Shown piece after piece: positions 41,481 to 52,800 of a stretch of DNA of 64,000 bases. The notes beneath the pieces are model-generated. The model ran no database searches, was not told where the DNA came from, and saw nothing but the letters and a program-made list of their open reading frames with translations. Each line of letters opens with the position of its first letter. Position 1 is the stretch's first letter. The translations under genes were made by a program, and so were the position numbers. Source of the DNA: Maylandia zebra (Eukaryota > Chordata > Actinopteri > Cichliformes > Cichlidae); contig NC_135174.1 in assembly GCF_041146795.1 (NCBI RefSeq), forward strand, positions 21,786,878 through 21,850,877, in the 5' to 3' direction.

Positions 41481-41976
41481 CTAAAAAACATAAAACAATT
41501 ATTATTTTTATGCTGATAAACTATTTAATAAATTCAGCACTTATAGATGTGATGTGGTGATATAAATTTACCTTCGATGAAGTAATCAAAAGCTTTTATA
41601 ATAAGTAAAGACAATTGTCTCCGCTGTGGCAGCACAGATGTAAATCCTTCCAAATGTCTTCTGTGCTCTGAGTGTACAATGTCCGTCTTCTTTTCAGATC
41701 TTTTAAATATCTCAAAAAGTGACAGAAAAAGGCAGGAATGTGTTACCCACACAGGGGTCAATCAGTCTCTTGTATAGTTTTTCCAGAGACTCTGGAGTCT
41801 CTCCAGTTTTTGGGCTGTTTTTGTTAGGACAGTTTGACACACACAAACACAACACACACAGACACTCACACTTTCCGTCCTATTGGAACATTCAGTGCTT
41901 TCCTGTATTACACAACATGCCTGAACAGTGCTCTACTGCACTTCCTTTTTTCTATCAGATCATGTTTAAGTACTTT

Positions 41977-42001
41977 CTATTCTATTCTATTCTATTCTAT
42001 C
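41977..42001. repeat. CTATT pentanucleotide microsatellite
   Basis: About five tandem CTATT units between copies C and D. Confidence 0.9.
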
Positions 42002-42375
42002 TAGTCTTATTTATAACATTGATTAGGTTTATATCACATGATGAATGAATGCATGAATGAAAATGTCTGGAGACAAGTTTTGTTTTACCCTTTAATCCTT
42101 GAACAACAGTAAGTTAAGATAATTGTCTCCGCTGCTCTCCTAAGGCGTGGCAGCTCAGATGCAAATCCTTCCAAATGTCTTCTGTACACCCAGAGTACAG
42201 AAGGCACCTAAAAGGCAGGAATGTGTTACCCACACAGGGGTACACGGTGATGCCAGTAAAGCAGTTTCAGAGTTTCTCCAGAGTCTCCGGGCTGTTGTTT
42301 GTTATTACAGTTTGACACACACAGTCAGTATAAGTTACAAACGAAATTAAAAAATTACAAAGTCATTGCTCTCAT

Positions 42376-42660
42376 CTAATAAAATGTCCAGCTCAAAAAA
42401 ACTCTATTATGATTTAGTTTGCTTTTTGTATTAAATTTGATGATGAGATTTACTTTATTTGTTGGCCTTATGAAGTTGCTGCCAAGTTTGAGTTTGTTGG
42501 CCATTTGTGTAGGTTTGGATTTGGGGTGAACTTTTCTATAGCAGCTCTGCAGCTGTCTCCAAAACAAAAACGTTTGGATTTTCATTCATAGCTTCAGTTT
42601 GAGTCATTTCCTTTCCACATCTGTTGTTGCTTTTGGGTAGTCAAAACAATGACCAGACAT
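42376..42660 (-). pseudogene. Small gene family, copy D (heavily degraded)
   Basis: ATG at 42660 follows acceptor CTTTTAG; the frame starts MSGHCFDYPKATTDVERK and hits a stop. The F/Y-D-Y-P start and charged run parallel gene E (MTPQQYDYPNKSATDREKK). Downstream, pieces such as LFWRQLQSCYRK in shifted frames align only loosely. Non-functional. Confidence 0.65.
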
Positions 42661-42722
42661 CTAAAAGTAAAGCATAAAACAAAATCATTGTTTATATGAA
42701 ATTTTATGCAACTGATACATGC

Positions 42723-42726
<4 letters not shown>

Positions 42727-42791
<65 letters not shown>
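42727..42791. repeat. (GT)n microsatellite, about 32 units
   Basis: Uninterrupted TG dinucleotides over about 64 bp, upstream of copy D. Likely highly polymorphic. Confidence 0.97.
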
Positions 42792-42792
<1 letters not shown>

Positions 42793-43173
42793 TGTGGGGA
42801 AGTACCTGGTGTTTTTTTCTTGCACAGGCAAATTCAGGCTCTAGAGTCCCGCTCATGATTCTTTGACGTCACCACCCAATAGAATTCATTGTAAGTTTCA
42901 CTTGTTATTGGTACAAAATAAATTGAACTTTAACTGTTTTTTGTGTCAGAAAATGTTTCAGGTTGTTTCAGTTCATGCTGAGAATAAAGAAAAACTTTAC
43001 TAAACTCTAAGCTTTTACAGAAAACAGTTTAGTTGTAACTTTCAGCCTTTCCTGTTGTTTCATCTTATATAAAGCTTCTCCCCAACAAACCATCCTACTT
43101 TGGCAAAACGTCCTACCATAAGTATGCACATTTCTGCTGTCACAGAGTAATTCCAGCACAAATGTAAGTAGGT

Positions 43174-43325
43174 ATGACGGTTTGCCACTTAACTTTACCC
43201 ATCAGAGTACGCTTGTAGCTCATATTCATAAAGCCAGGACGGTTTGGCACTTAATTTTACCCATCAGAGTATGTTTCTAGCTCTTATTAACAAAGGTAGG
43301 ATGATTTGTCACTTAATTTTGTGTC
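43174..43325. repeat. Minisatellite, 62-bp unit, about 2.5 copies
   Basis: The phrase GACGGTTTGCCACTTAACTT, then TACCCATCAGAGTACG and GTAGCTCATATTCATAAA, recurs with substitutions at a 62-bp spacing (starts near 43176, 43238 and 43300). Located between copies D and E. Confidence 0.8.
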
Positions 43326-44262
43326 GTGCGCATGCGCAGAAACAACGGGTAGGATGGATTCCCAGAACACCGTATCCTAAAATTAAAAAAATATATTATT
43401 TGAATAGTATTGTGTCTTTGTTTGGTTTAAGAAATTAGAAGATGTCAAGAAATTTATTCTAAAAGACATTTCTTCAGCTGAGAGTCTGAAAGGTAGAAAC
43501 ACACTGTAGTTTTTACTTGCAAGGGCGGTCACAGAGCGCTCACACAAGAGTGGGGGCCCTGTGATGTGCACGCTCTGTTCTTGCACTTGTCTTTATTCAG
43601 ATACAAAAATAATACAACAGTGAATACGTCTATTCATAGACAGAGGAATGTTAGTGCGTATGTATGTGTGTATGCAGGTGTATGTGTGTGTGTGATTCTG
43701 AAGGACGCGGCCCCTCTTCTTGTTAGGGAGCGCAGATAAAAGTGTCCAGCTCTCCTCTTCCTGGTAGGAGTGAAACTGCTTGTTCAGCTATTATCGCTGT
43801 GGGAAAGAATTTATAAAACAGAAACAAGTCTTGTAGTGGACAACAGTCTAAGTCATAAAAAGGTCATCATGCAGTATTCTATCACATGTAAACTTATATC
43901 ATTAAAAGCTTATACTGACTACTAAGTACAATTTTCCATTGACAGAAGACAACCAGTCAAAAAGCCACTGCTCTTAGTCCAGCCTCTAAACTGCTGTCAT
44001 TATAATTTAATTTTATTGGTTGTTTTGAAATTTCATTATATGGAAGCTCCTTTTCCATTAAGTCAACATGTATCCCTCATATACAAAAAATTTCGAGAGA
44101 AGGATGTTGGAGCTTCTCTGTATCCAGACAGAAAAATCCATCTGGAGTATCTAAAACACTCTGAAACCTGCACTTTTAACCCTCGCAGATTACTTATAAC
44201 AAGTATGACTGAAAATAAGGAAAAGAAGGAAATGTTTTTTTTTAAACGTTTTAATTTCCAAA

Positions 44263-44268
44263 TTTATT
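44263..44268 (-). terminator. Candidate polyadenylation signal of gene E
   Basis: AATAAA on the - strand (TTTATT on +), about 355 bp past the gene E stop, the first canonical signal downstream. It would give a 3' UTR of roughly 370 bp. Confidence 0.5.
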
Positions 44269-44621
44269 TTGAACAGGTGCAGTGAAGCAAACAAAAAGTA
44301 AAAATTTCCAAGCACAGTAAATCAAATGTTTACACATATTATCTTGTCAATTCAAAGAAACCCCCCCCCCACACACACACACAAAACTGCAAGCATGCTT
44401 GACAACAAACAGCAGTTCTGATTTACACTCTACAGATAAGGTTTGATGACATAATATTTCATTATATGTGAGCTGTGGAAGGGTGGTGCTTTTTAGAGGC
44501 AAATCACGACAACAGTTGCTTCAGGACAATTTATATTGTAAGGTGAAGACCTTGCAATGACACAGAGAAAACCCCAACAATCACATGACAACCAATGAGC
44601 AAGGTTGTAGTATTTTCGTTG

Positions 44622-45139
44622 TTACTTTTTTAATGTCAACTCTTTCATTTTTTCATTTAGGTCTTCTGTTTTTTGATCTTCTTGCTTTACGTTAATTTTG
44701 ACTTTTTCTCTGAACCATGTGAGAAATTCACCCCTTTTCTCATTTGAAACATGTATCACACATTCTCCATTGCTGTGTAACATTATGGTGCTTTTGTCTG
44801 TGTCATATTTGTAAGTGATTATTTTTTCAGTTTCATCACCAAACTCCTCTTTTATCCAGTTTCTCCATTTTTCTGGATCTTTAGTATAAAACTGGTATTT
44901 ATCATCTCTCGATTTTCTTTGATTTACAAACAGCTGTTCAGGTCTGCGCGCTCTTTCTTCCTCTCTGAATTTCTTTTTTTCACGGTCTGTTGCGCTTTTA
45001 TTGGGATAGTCATATTGTTGAGGAGTCATCTAAAAGAAAAGATAAAAATTGCATGAGCACATTTATTTTACGCCATATCCTCAGAAATCTTGTATTCAGT
45101 GCTCACAGTTCCACTGGTGTTTCTTGTGTTTTCTGCCAT
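44622..45139 (-). CDS. Unrecognised small gene family, copy E (apparently intact, 146 aa)
   Basis: I do not recognise the protein. Coding exons 45107-45139 (MAENTRNTSGT, ATG in a good context with G at -3 and +4) and 44622-45029, spliced GTGAGC to TTTTAG in phase 0, give 146 residues. Order: a variable N-terminus; YDYP motif; Lys/Glu-rich helix (DREKKKFREEERARR); compact module with YQFYTKDPEKWRNWIKEEFG, MLHSNGECVIHV and FLTWFREKVK; Lys/Glu tail ending ELTLKK. No signal peptide, membrane segment or cysteine cluster, so probably cytosolic or nuclear. The module resembles the A/B products in pattern (F[FY]T..., G-V-I, final amphipathic helix ending in K). It has the only complete promoter-to-tail structure in the array, so it is the likely functional, parental-like member. 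Confidence 0.7.
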
Positions 45140-45196
45140 TTCTTTGAATCAGTTAACTTGGTTTGAAGAAGAGTCGACTGATCCCACAGCGGCTTC
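45107..45196 (-). other. Gene E exon 2 (5' UTR plus first 11 codons)
   Basis: Bounded by acceptor GCACTCAG and donor GTGAGC. Start codon at 45139. The non-coding first part (GAAGCCGCTGTGGGATCAG) matches the corresponding exon of copies A and B in position and partly in sequence. Confidence 0.6.
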
Positions 45197-45623
45197 CTGA
45201 GTGCAAAGGCAAACCTTAATCATTTGTACCAGATATCATATGTTCTGTTATTCAATCTAAGCTGCACGCAAGTCATAAAAACCATTGCCAAAACAAACAA
45301 ACAAAACATGAATGAATAACAGTAAATTACCTGAGCTTGCACATCCTGGTGTCTTAAAGTCTAAATAAATCTGTTTCCAATTAAAATTGTGCTGGTTGAA
45401 AAGCTAGTATTAATAATTTGTTTTCCAACCCTGTTTACCTTTTCCCTCATAATGATGCCCGTGGTTACACATTTACTGTTTTCAGGTGTTCCCATGGTAA
45501 ACTTTCAAATTCAGGTTTTTTTTAATCCTCTATTATTTTTAGGTTATGACGTCATTAAAGTGTTTCTGAGTATAAAATAAACAAACGGAGAGTTAAAGAC
45601 ATATAAAAGGATCTGTTACTTAC

Positions 45624-45719
45624 TCAGTCTACTGCTTCAGGCAGAGTCTGTGATTTTGCTGTTTCTCGAGCGTAGTCCAAGAGAAAAGACCTGCTGACGG
45701 CTTCTTTTCCCCTTTTATA
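45624..45719 (-). promoter_or_regulatory. Gene E TATA promoter and non-coding exon 1
   Basis: On the - strand, GTATAAAAGGGG (TATAAAAG at 45712-45719) is a textbook TATA box. A start about 30 bp downstream, near 45685, would give a roughly 60-nt non-coding exon ending at 45624 before the donor GTAAGTAACAG. The exon is inferred; the TATA box and donor are seen. Confidence 0.55.
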
Positions 45720-46529
45720 CTTTCTCCCTTTTTTTTATTTATTTAATTTTTACAAACAGCCAATCATAGAGCAGAATCAGTGTTCACCAGGGACTGCAAA
45801 TAAATACAAAGAAATGTGTTTCTGTAAAACAAGTTAATCTTCACCTTCATACAGTTTAACCAAACACACACACACACATTAAAGTTTATTGAGTATTTTT
45901 TGCCTGCTAGCTGTAGCATGTTTAATACTAGAGGAGGTTGCCATGGTGAAGTGGGAGGAGTTTTCTTCATATTACATTGAGATGTTTGCGCCGTACAGGG
46001 TGTAAGATGACCTGAGGGATGGACTGAAGAGCCAAAAAGGAAGTTTAAACCACCATCCTCAACTGTTTGGACCAATCATGTTAGCATTCTGTTTTTATGA
46101 CACATCAAAGTATTTACTGCCGGGATGTGGTGCTCTTTTCTTCGTTTGGGTCTCCTGAGCAAAGGAAGAGACATGGAGTCGTTTTGAATCAATAAAAGCA
46201 ACCAGGCAGTGTGAGCACTGCTGCTAGATAGACTTATTCTGCTGTACTTTAGTACTTAAAACCCTTTGTACATCGTGCCTCATCTACCCTGATTCACATA
46301 ATCACTTTTTTTTCAATGCATAAGCGCTTTCTATCTAAAATTCACACACATTCTCTCTACAATATATCAGAGAGCAACTTGGAGTTTATTGCTTGCCCAT
46401 GGTGTTCATTAGGTGCACACTCATTGTTAGGTTCTATTCAATGATGTGAATAAGGGTGGCATGTTGGTGCAGTGCTTAGCAGTGTCCCTTCACAGGAATG
46501 TGGAATTAAGTGAATGTGGCTGTAGGATA

Positions 46530-47402
46530 AAATGCTTTGGATGGTTACCAGGATGAGAAAAGCTCTACACAAGAGTCAGTTCATGCATTTAACACTTCTA
46601 GGGCTGGACTTATGTATTCCATTATTATCAGGATGTCCTAAAAACTCCATAAAAAAATCTTTATTTGATCCAAGGGTTCTGATGAGGACTAAAAAAAGAG
46701 CATACTTTGCCCACACTGGCTTCATTGTCCCTGTTAAATACAGAATTGGATTTAAAATCCTTCTTGTCACACACAAGGTCTTGTATAATTAGGTCCCATC
46801 TTATTTTAAAGACTTCATAGCACTGTATCATCCCACTTCTCTCTCAGACTGTGTGTTTTGTCCCTATAGTATTTAAATGTAAAATGGGAGGCAGAGCAAC
46901 TCTTGGAGCAGAGCAGCTTCTAGTTTGGATCAGGTGGCCCCAAATCCTCACTCAGGTGGCCCAGGGGCTTCCCATGATGCACTGAGTGTTTCTTCTTCAC
47001 TCACCTTTACACATTTCTCTTCCACAGCATGTTTTTATCCTGTCTTCCTCCTCTAACCTCAACCAGCAGCAGATGGCTGTCTCTCTCTCTCTCAGCCTGA
47101 TTCTACTAGAAGTTTCTTTCTTTTAAAAGGGCGTTTTTCTTTTCTTCGATTCCGCTTCCTGAAGAGCAGTTGTCTAAGCATTTCACTGCATATCGTACGG
47201 TGTATGACTGTGTATGTGACAAATAAAATTTGAATTTGAATTTAATTTGATTTTCTATGCCAAACCGTTGCTCATAGCAGAGCATCTGACTGTTGGGCTT
47301 TTTCTGTTTTGTCTGTTTAACTGAAGGATTCTGGCAAATATAAAGCAACTTGAGGCAACTGTTATTATGAGTCAACGCTATGTAAATAAAATTGAATTGA
47401 AC
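46530..47402 (+). mobile_element. L2-like LINE 3' relic with a second LINE tail nested in it
   Basis: The frame at about 46690-46790 reads AYFAHTGFIVPVKYRIGFKI then LLVTHKVLYN, matching the fish L2/Maui-type RT C-terminus (PVKYRIxFKILLLTYKAL). Downstream non-coding landmarks (ACTCACCTTTACACA, CAGATGGCTG, TCTACTAGAAGTTTCTTTC, CTTGAGGCAACTGTT) end in AATAAAATTGAATTGAA, the usual short-repeat tail. Inserted in it, at about 47145-47255, is a different LINE tail ending ACAAATAAAATTTGAATTTG. Both are dead. Confidence 0.75.
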
Positions 47403-49870
47403 AGAAAAATTCCCGTGGCCTCGACTGCAAGATCAAAATTAATAAAACTTTTTAAATTCTTCAAACAAAACTTGACACTGTAGCTGGATTTCAACAAAAC
47501 CTTTTTAATTTCATTGGTACTGTTTAAAAAATCAGCGAGTCTGCTTTGATGCCAACTTAAACTTGGTGTGTGAACCGTGTTTGTGTATTTGTGGAGGGAT
47601 TCGTGGTTGTGTGTGTTTTTTAGTGTGTACTGTGATGTACACGTGTGTGTGTGTGGGAATGTGAAATTGCTTGATAAGGCAACATGCAGTCATCAGTTTC
47701 CATTGGCCTCAAAGTAAGAACACACAAACCAGGTCCAGACACAAACACACACACACATTTTGCTGGCTGAATCCGTTCTGTGTTAGCAAACACACACGTC
47801 CACTCTCACATACAGTACATGTAGACACACAGTTTTGCAGGGCAAGCAAGCTGTGAAACGTGTCAGAACACTGAGTGACAGCAGAAAGAAACGATCTGAT
47901 TGGTTGAGACAGTTGAGGGGTGGGAGCTTCACAACAGTCAGATTTAGATTGTGTGAAATAAAAACCATCCTAAAAGCTACTACATACCCCAGAATTCAAG
48001 CTGTGCACAGAACTACACATAAAGCTGGTCTAATTTTTAAACCCAAACCTTCATTATGCTCTTTTAAAGATGAATTAATAAGAATAAGAATATTTTCAAC
48101 TGCAATACAAACAACTGACAAATGTCCCATCTGCTTGTTTCTCTCGATGGTTTGCCAAACAGTGTTACAGAGACTAAAAAGCAGCTACACAATAGCAGAA
48201 AGTGATCTTATTTTCTCCTTGAATAGTTATTTTGAACATTTTTCACACTATCCAGCACAGATTTCTTTATGAGAATTACTCTTGAAGAAGTCACGTGTCA
48301 GGCTTTTGTGATGTCTTCCAACTCGGGACTACCTGGAGGAAATTTCTTTTAATTTGGCACAATCATTCACTTTAAGTCAAGGAAGAACTGCAGCTCATTT
48401 AAGAGTCAAAGGTAAAATTCACAATCACCATACAAAACTTGTTTCTGGCATTAACTAAATAACTCATTTAATAACTACTAATTAAATAACTTCTATCAAA
48501 GTTTTACACAAATGTGAAGCAGAATTAAATAATGAAGGTGTGATACTTGACAAAAGCTCTTTTTTAGTTGTAGTGAAACACTATAAGTGAGGGATAAATA
48601 TAACCGCAAGGTAACAATTCTAGTTATTTTTTTCTCTGTATGTAGCTTTCTTTCGAAGTTGCTGAATTTTCTGCAGATCAATCAATTTTAAATACAGTTC
48701 TGTGTTTCTGAAACAATGCCAGTCAGCTTCTTTAGTGCTAAAAGTTGTTCACATATGAAGTCATTGTTACAATGGATGTTGCTGAGGTCTGAACTGCTTT
48801 GGAAAAAGGACATTCTCGAATTTTAAACTAAAATTATTATTATTACTTTTATTTTTGCGGGGAAACTTCCCTCTCAGTCAAATCTGATTAAACCTAAATC
48901 CTTAACTTAAGTAGTTCAAAGTAATAAGAGCTTTCTTCTCATTAAGTCTGCTTTCTCACACCTCAAATATTTAAATGTTATAGGAGTTTCTTTTAAAATG
49001 TTGCCTTTGCTTTCTCATGCATCACATGAACACATTTCAAGCTGCTGCTCTGACAGATGAATATTGTCTATTGCTTCCACTGTATTAACCCTAAACACTG
49101 AGTAGAAACACACACTAAGCCATTCAAAGCAACACAGAACAGCTGCTACTCTAGATTTAACAACACGTTACGAGTCATTCTACACATCTGTTCATGCAGT
49201 CTACTCTAACTACTTCACATGTAACTTCAACATCATCAAAGCACATTTTCCTGCACAAGCCTCTGGAGATTTGTTCTATACAGCAGCAGCTACACATGCA
49301 CACACATACACGAGCTAACACTGGTACACAGACGCACTGACTGCAGCTCATCCACCCTCTCATGTCTTGCCTCAGTCGCACACTGTGTTATTGTTCGCAC
49401 CCAGAATCGTATTTCCCCCAACTGTGACTCATTCGCCCAAAGTGCGAGTCAGTGCCGTAACGGCATGTACTGTATGTGAGTGTTTCATGTGTGTGCCGAA
49501 TGTTGGTGTGTTTCTTTTTTGTGTGTTTGCGTGTGAGATTTTACTATGGGTTCATGTGGCAGAGCAACAACACCAGGATCATATCAGGACACCACTAACA
49601 CACAGATGAGGCGGGGGTACGAAAGCTTCAGGCTGCTTTAAATTAGAGGGGAGGAAAGATGGCGGTGAGGACCACAGGGGGAGGCACCGGGGAGTGACGA
49701 GACTGAGCGGGGAGAGAGGGGCGGTTGTGCAGCATCCGGAAGAGTCTGTATTAGTTGATTTTGGTTCCGTAAAGTCACAAAAAAATATTGTTGAAGATCT
49801 GGAGTCTGGTACAGCGAGGCAAAGGGGGAGGCGAGGGGCAGGTGGAGAGCACGGGAGGGCCTGAAGATGA
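47403..49870. other. Intergenic region downstream of sncg
   Basis: No gene recognised; several CA/TG-rich runs (47640-47760). 49150-49577 is the intact counterpart of the partial copy at 38462. The sncg 3' UTR should occupy the part just below 49870, but no canonical poly-A signal is visible close by. Confidence 0.55.
49150..49577 (+). repeat. Source-like copy of the segment duplicated at 38.46 kb
   Basis: Shares ordered blocks with 38462-38800 (see there), including AGTGCGAGTCAGTGCCGTAA against AGTATGGGTCAGTGCCATTA. The two copies are about 10.7 kb apart in the same orientation. Confidence 0.8.
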
Positions 49871-49879
49871 CTAGTATCC
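49871..49879 (-). CDS. sncg: sncg exon 5 (last three codons)
   Basis: Acceptor CTTCCAG, then Gly-Tyr-stop (TAG at 49871-49873). The GY terminus fits fish synuclein tails. Confidence 0.8.
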   Translation of the reverse strand, partial: GY

Positions 49880-52800
49880 CTGGAAGGGAGGAAAGAAGAA
49901 AAACATAAAAACACAAATATCAACAGTGGAAGACATTTTTTATATGTATAACAGTAAAAAACATCAAGCATATGTTAAAGATCATAAAGCAGTATTCCTC
50001 TTTTTGCTACTTAAAATTTCCATACAATCATATTTTAGATGATTCGATTTAGAGTTTTGCATTCATAGTTCAACATGAAACCAGCGGCTTCAAGCATTTT
50101 TCTGCTTGTGACCTCTTACTTTAAAAAGGCAGCCAGAAATCCTCATCATATCTGTGCAATCGCTGATTTGTTCACAGCAACACCAAACAACTTCCTTTTA
50201 AGATGTCCCACCTGGTTTCAGTGTTTTGCTGTCATTATAAACTTGCATGCTTCTCTTTTTCTGCTAATCCGGTTTGTGTTTATTTAGGCCTTGGATTCTG
50301 GAGACTGGTACACAGATTCTTTAGGTTAGATTTTATTATTGTCTAAATTATGGTTTTACTCAATTTACAAATGCATTTTTCTTGGATGTTTGATCTTTAC
50401 TAAATTACTAAACTGACGCACAGTAGCAGCTTGATCCTTGATAGTATAGGATATGCAACGTGATACTGAAACTTACTCTAGTGTATTTAAAATGAGAATG
50501 GATTCCAACTGATCTGCCTATCCATGCATTTTAAGAACTGAAAATACATTTTAAAATAATTGTATGTGTCTTAAAGCCTGGAGATGTGTACAGTAAAAAC
50601 CTGTATAAACTAATTAATCTGTAAGTTGTACAGTTTTGTTTTGAAATCTAGAAGCCTGAAATCTGCTTTGTCTAACTTCTATAGCTCATCTCTTCTCAGC
50701 ACTAGCAGCTCCACATTAGTTACCACTAGAAGAATCATAGACTGTATATAAAAGATCAATGTGACCAATATGAAATTATCCAAATTCGGCCATTACTCTT
50801 TTTGTGTTTTGAAAGTAAATGTGAGAAGAGAGGAGATGATCAGGCTGAGAAATGCAGGGACACTGTTAGTTATTAGCAACTTGTAAATCACAATGAATGC
50901 CCACCTTCAAGCATACAGTGCTTTATTGTCTGTTTGACTCTAACTGGGATAAAACTAACATCATGTTGGAAAAAAACGAAGATATGTTGAGTCTCACCGG
51001 GATCATGGAAACTGGAAACTGGAAAGAAAGTCCTCTGTATAACAAAGGTGTATGTGACCGCTTTTAATGTATGTGTTTTTAATAAAATACATGAAATAAA
51101 AGAAATTGTTTCATCTTACCTCTCCTCCTTCCCCGCCCTGCTGCATTCCTCCATATTCTCCCTGTGGGAGGAGAAGACGTTAATGTGGATGGATTATAAA
51201 CACGAGAGAGGTGGCGTGAATATTTCAGCAAGGATCAAAGAATGAACTGATGGCACCTCTAATTCAATAAAGCAGTTACAATATTTCCAAAAAGCATGCA
51301 GTGCCATTGAAAGAGCTCTTATCATCATGCGCAAGATTTTTCAGCAAAGGGAGAGTCAGTTAATTAATTATAGCTTTCTAAGATGTCAGAGGAACACTTT
51401 TGCCTACAGGCTTCTGATGCACAGGCCTTACAGGGAAGCAGTTCAGAGCATGCCATAAGAATATTCACTGCCTTGTCTGATGTTCTATAGATGTGGCTTA
51501 ATGTTGCATAGACAAGCTACACGGTTAGAAATGAATTTTAGTATCACTGGAGCCTAAAGTACGCAACTTAGTGAGCATGAGAGGAAAATGTCTCAAATAT
51601 TCAGAGGAAGAAGTCACAAAGTTATTTTTTATGTTGTATTACAACTTGGATTTTTCCTGGAAGCATGAAGGGTTTAATCCAAAGCCCCAAATGATGCAGG
51701 AATAAATTCAGGAAGCCTTACAGAAGCTTCTGTTCCTTCCCTTTCCTCCTGAAGCTCACTGAGTTTGTTGTACACTATTAACTAACGTTCACGCAATCCA
51801 ATACAAAAGGGTTTCTACAGATTGTGTACACCTAACAGACTGTTAGCAACATGCACAGTATCCCCCCCCCCCCCCCCCCCCCCCGCTTTCCTAACCCTCC
51901 CGATTTCTTTATGACCTATGACCCCAAAATGTTCTGTCCAACTGGCACCTCGTATACAGGCTCCTCCTATCAGGGAAACAAAAATGAGACACAAACAGCA
52001 CAAACAACAAAATGTGAGAACAGTAACACACAAAAACAAAGCACAAGAAAAAAAAGCACTGGCACAAAATTATAACAAAAGAACAGCACACAAAACACAC
52101 GACAATAAAGACATGCAGAAAAGACACAAATGTTAAATGCAAGAACATCTAACATCTGACAGAGAGTTCAACGTATAAGAGCAGAAGGAGGACGATCAGT
52201 TTCAAGAGCTCCAAATGACATTAGTGGTAATTCAAAATTTTCTTATACAAGTTGTAATACAAGTTTTTTGCAAATGTGTCACAGTTATATGTATTTTATT
52301 ATTTCTTTGCTTAAAAAACAAGCAAACAACACAGTGATGACATAAATAATAATTGAATCCGTAAATATTAAGTTTAAAAATGTACAATTTTTTCAGGCTG
52401 TGGAAAACTGGACAGACAGAAAAATCCTCTCACAAGCAGATGGAGCCACAATGACCTTAATTTACTCAGAGCAAATAAATGTAATTAAAGTTTCTCAACA
52501 GAGAAAGAAATCGGATTTCTTTGGTGTCCTGCAGTTGTTTGATGTGAGTTCAGGGGAAATGGCTCCATCTAGTGTTCAACCTCAAACTAGCATTAAAGAT
52601 CAGCTTCAGGCACAATTTAACTTAAATGTGCAGCTGACACTTTGTTCAGCTCAATCAACCCCCGATCCCGTTTTAAAAATGAAGTTTTCAGCATTGTTAC
52701 TGCATGAGAACTCTGGTTCCCTTCTAGAGCTGCAAAGATGCTAATGAGGTAAACCTATGAAGAGTGTTGGTGCGACCCACAGTAACCATGGTAACTAACC

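Noticed and set aside
49579-49971. 130-codon - strand frame over sncg exon 5
   Set aside because: Pyrimidine-rich low-complexity sequence in the sncg 3' region; not in the synuclein frame.
51815-52155. Overlapping frames near the poly-C run
   Set aside because: Low-complexity A/C-rich DNA; conflicting frames and no similarity.
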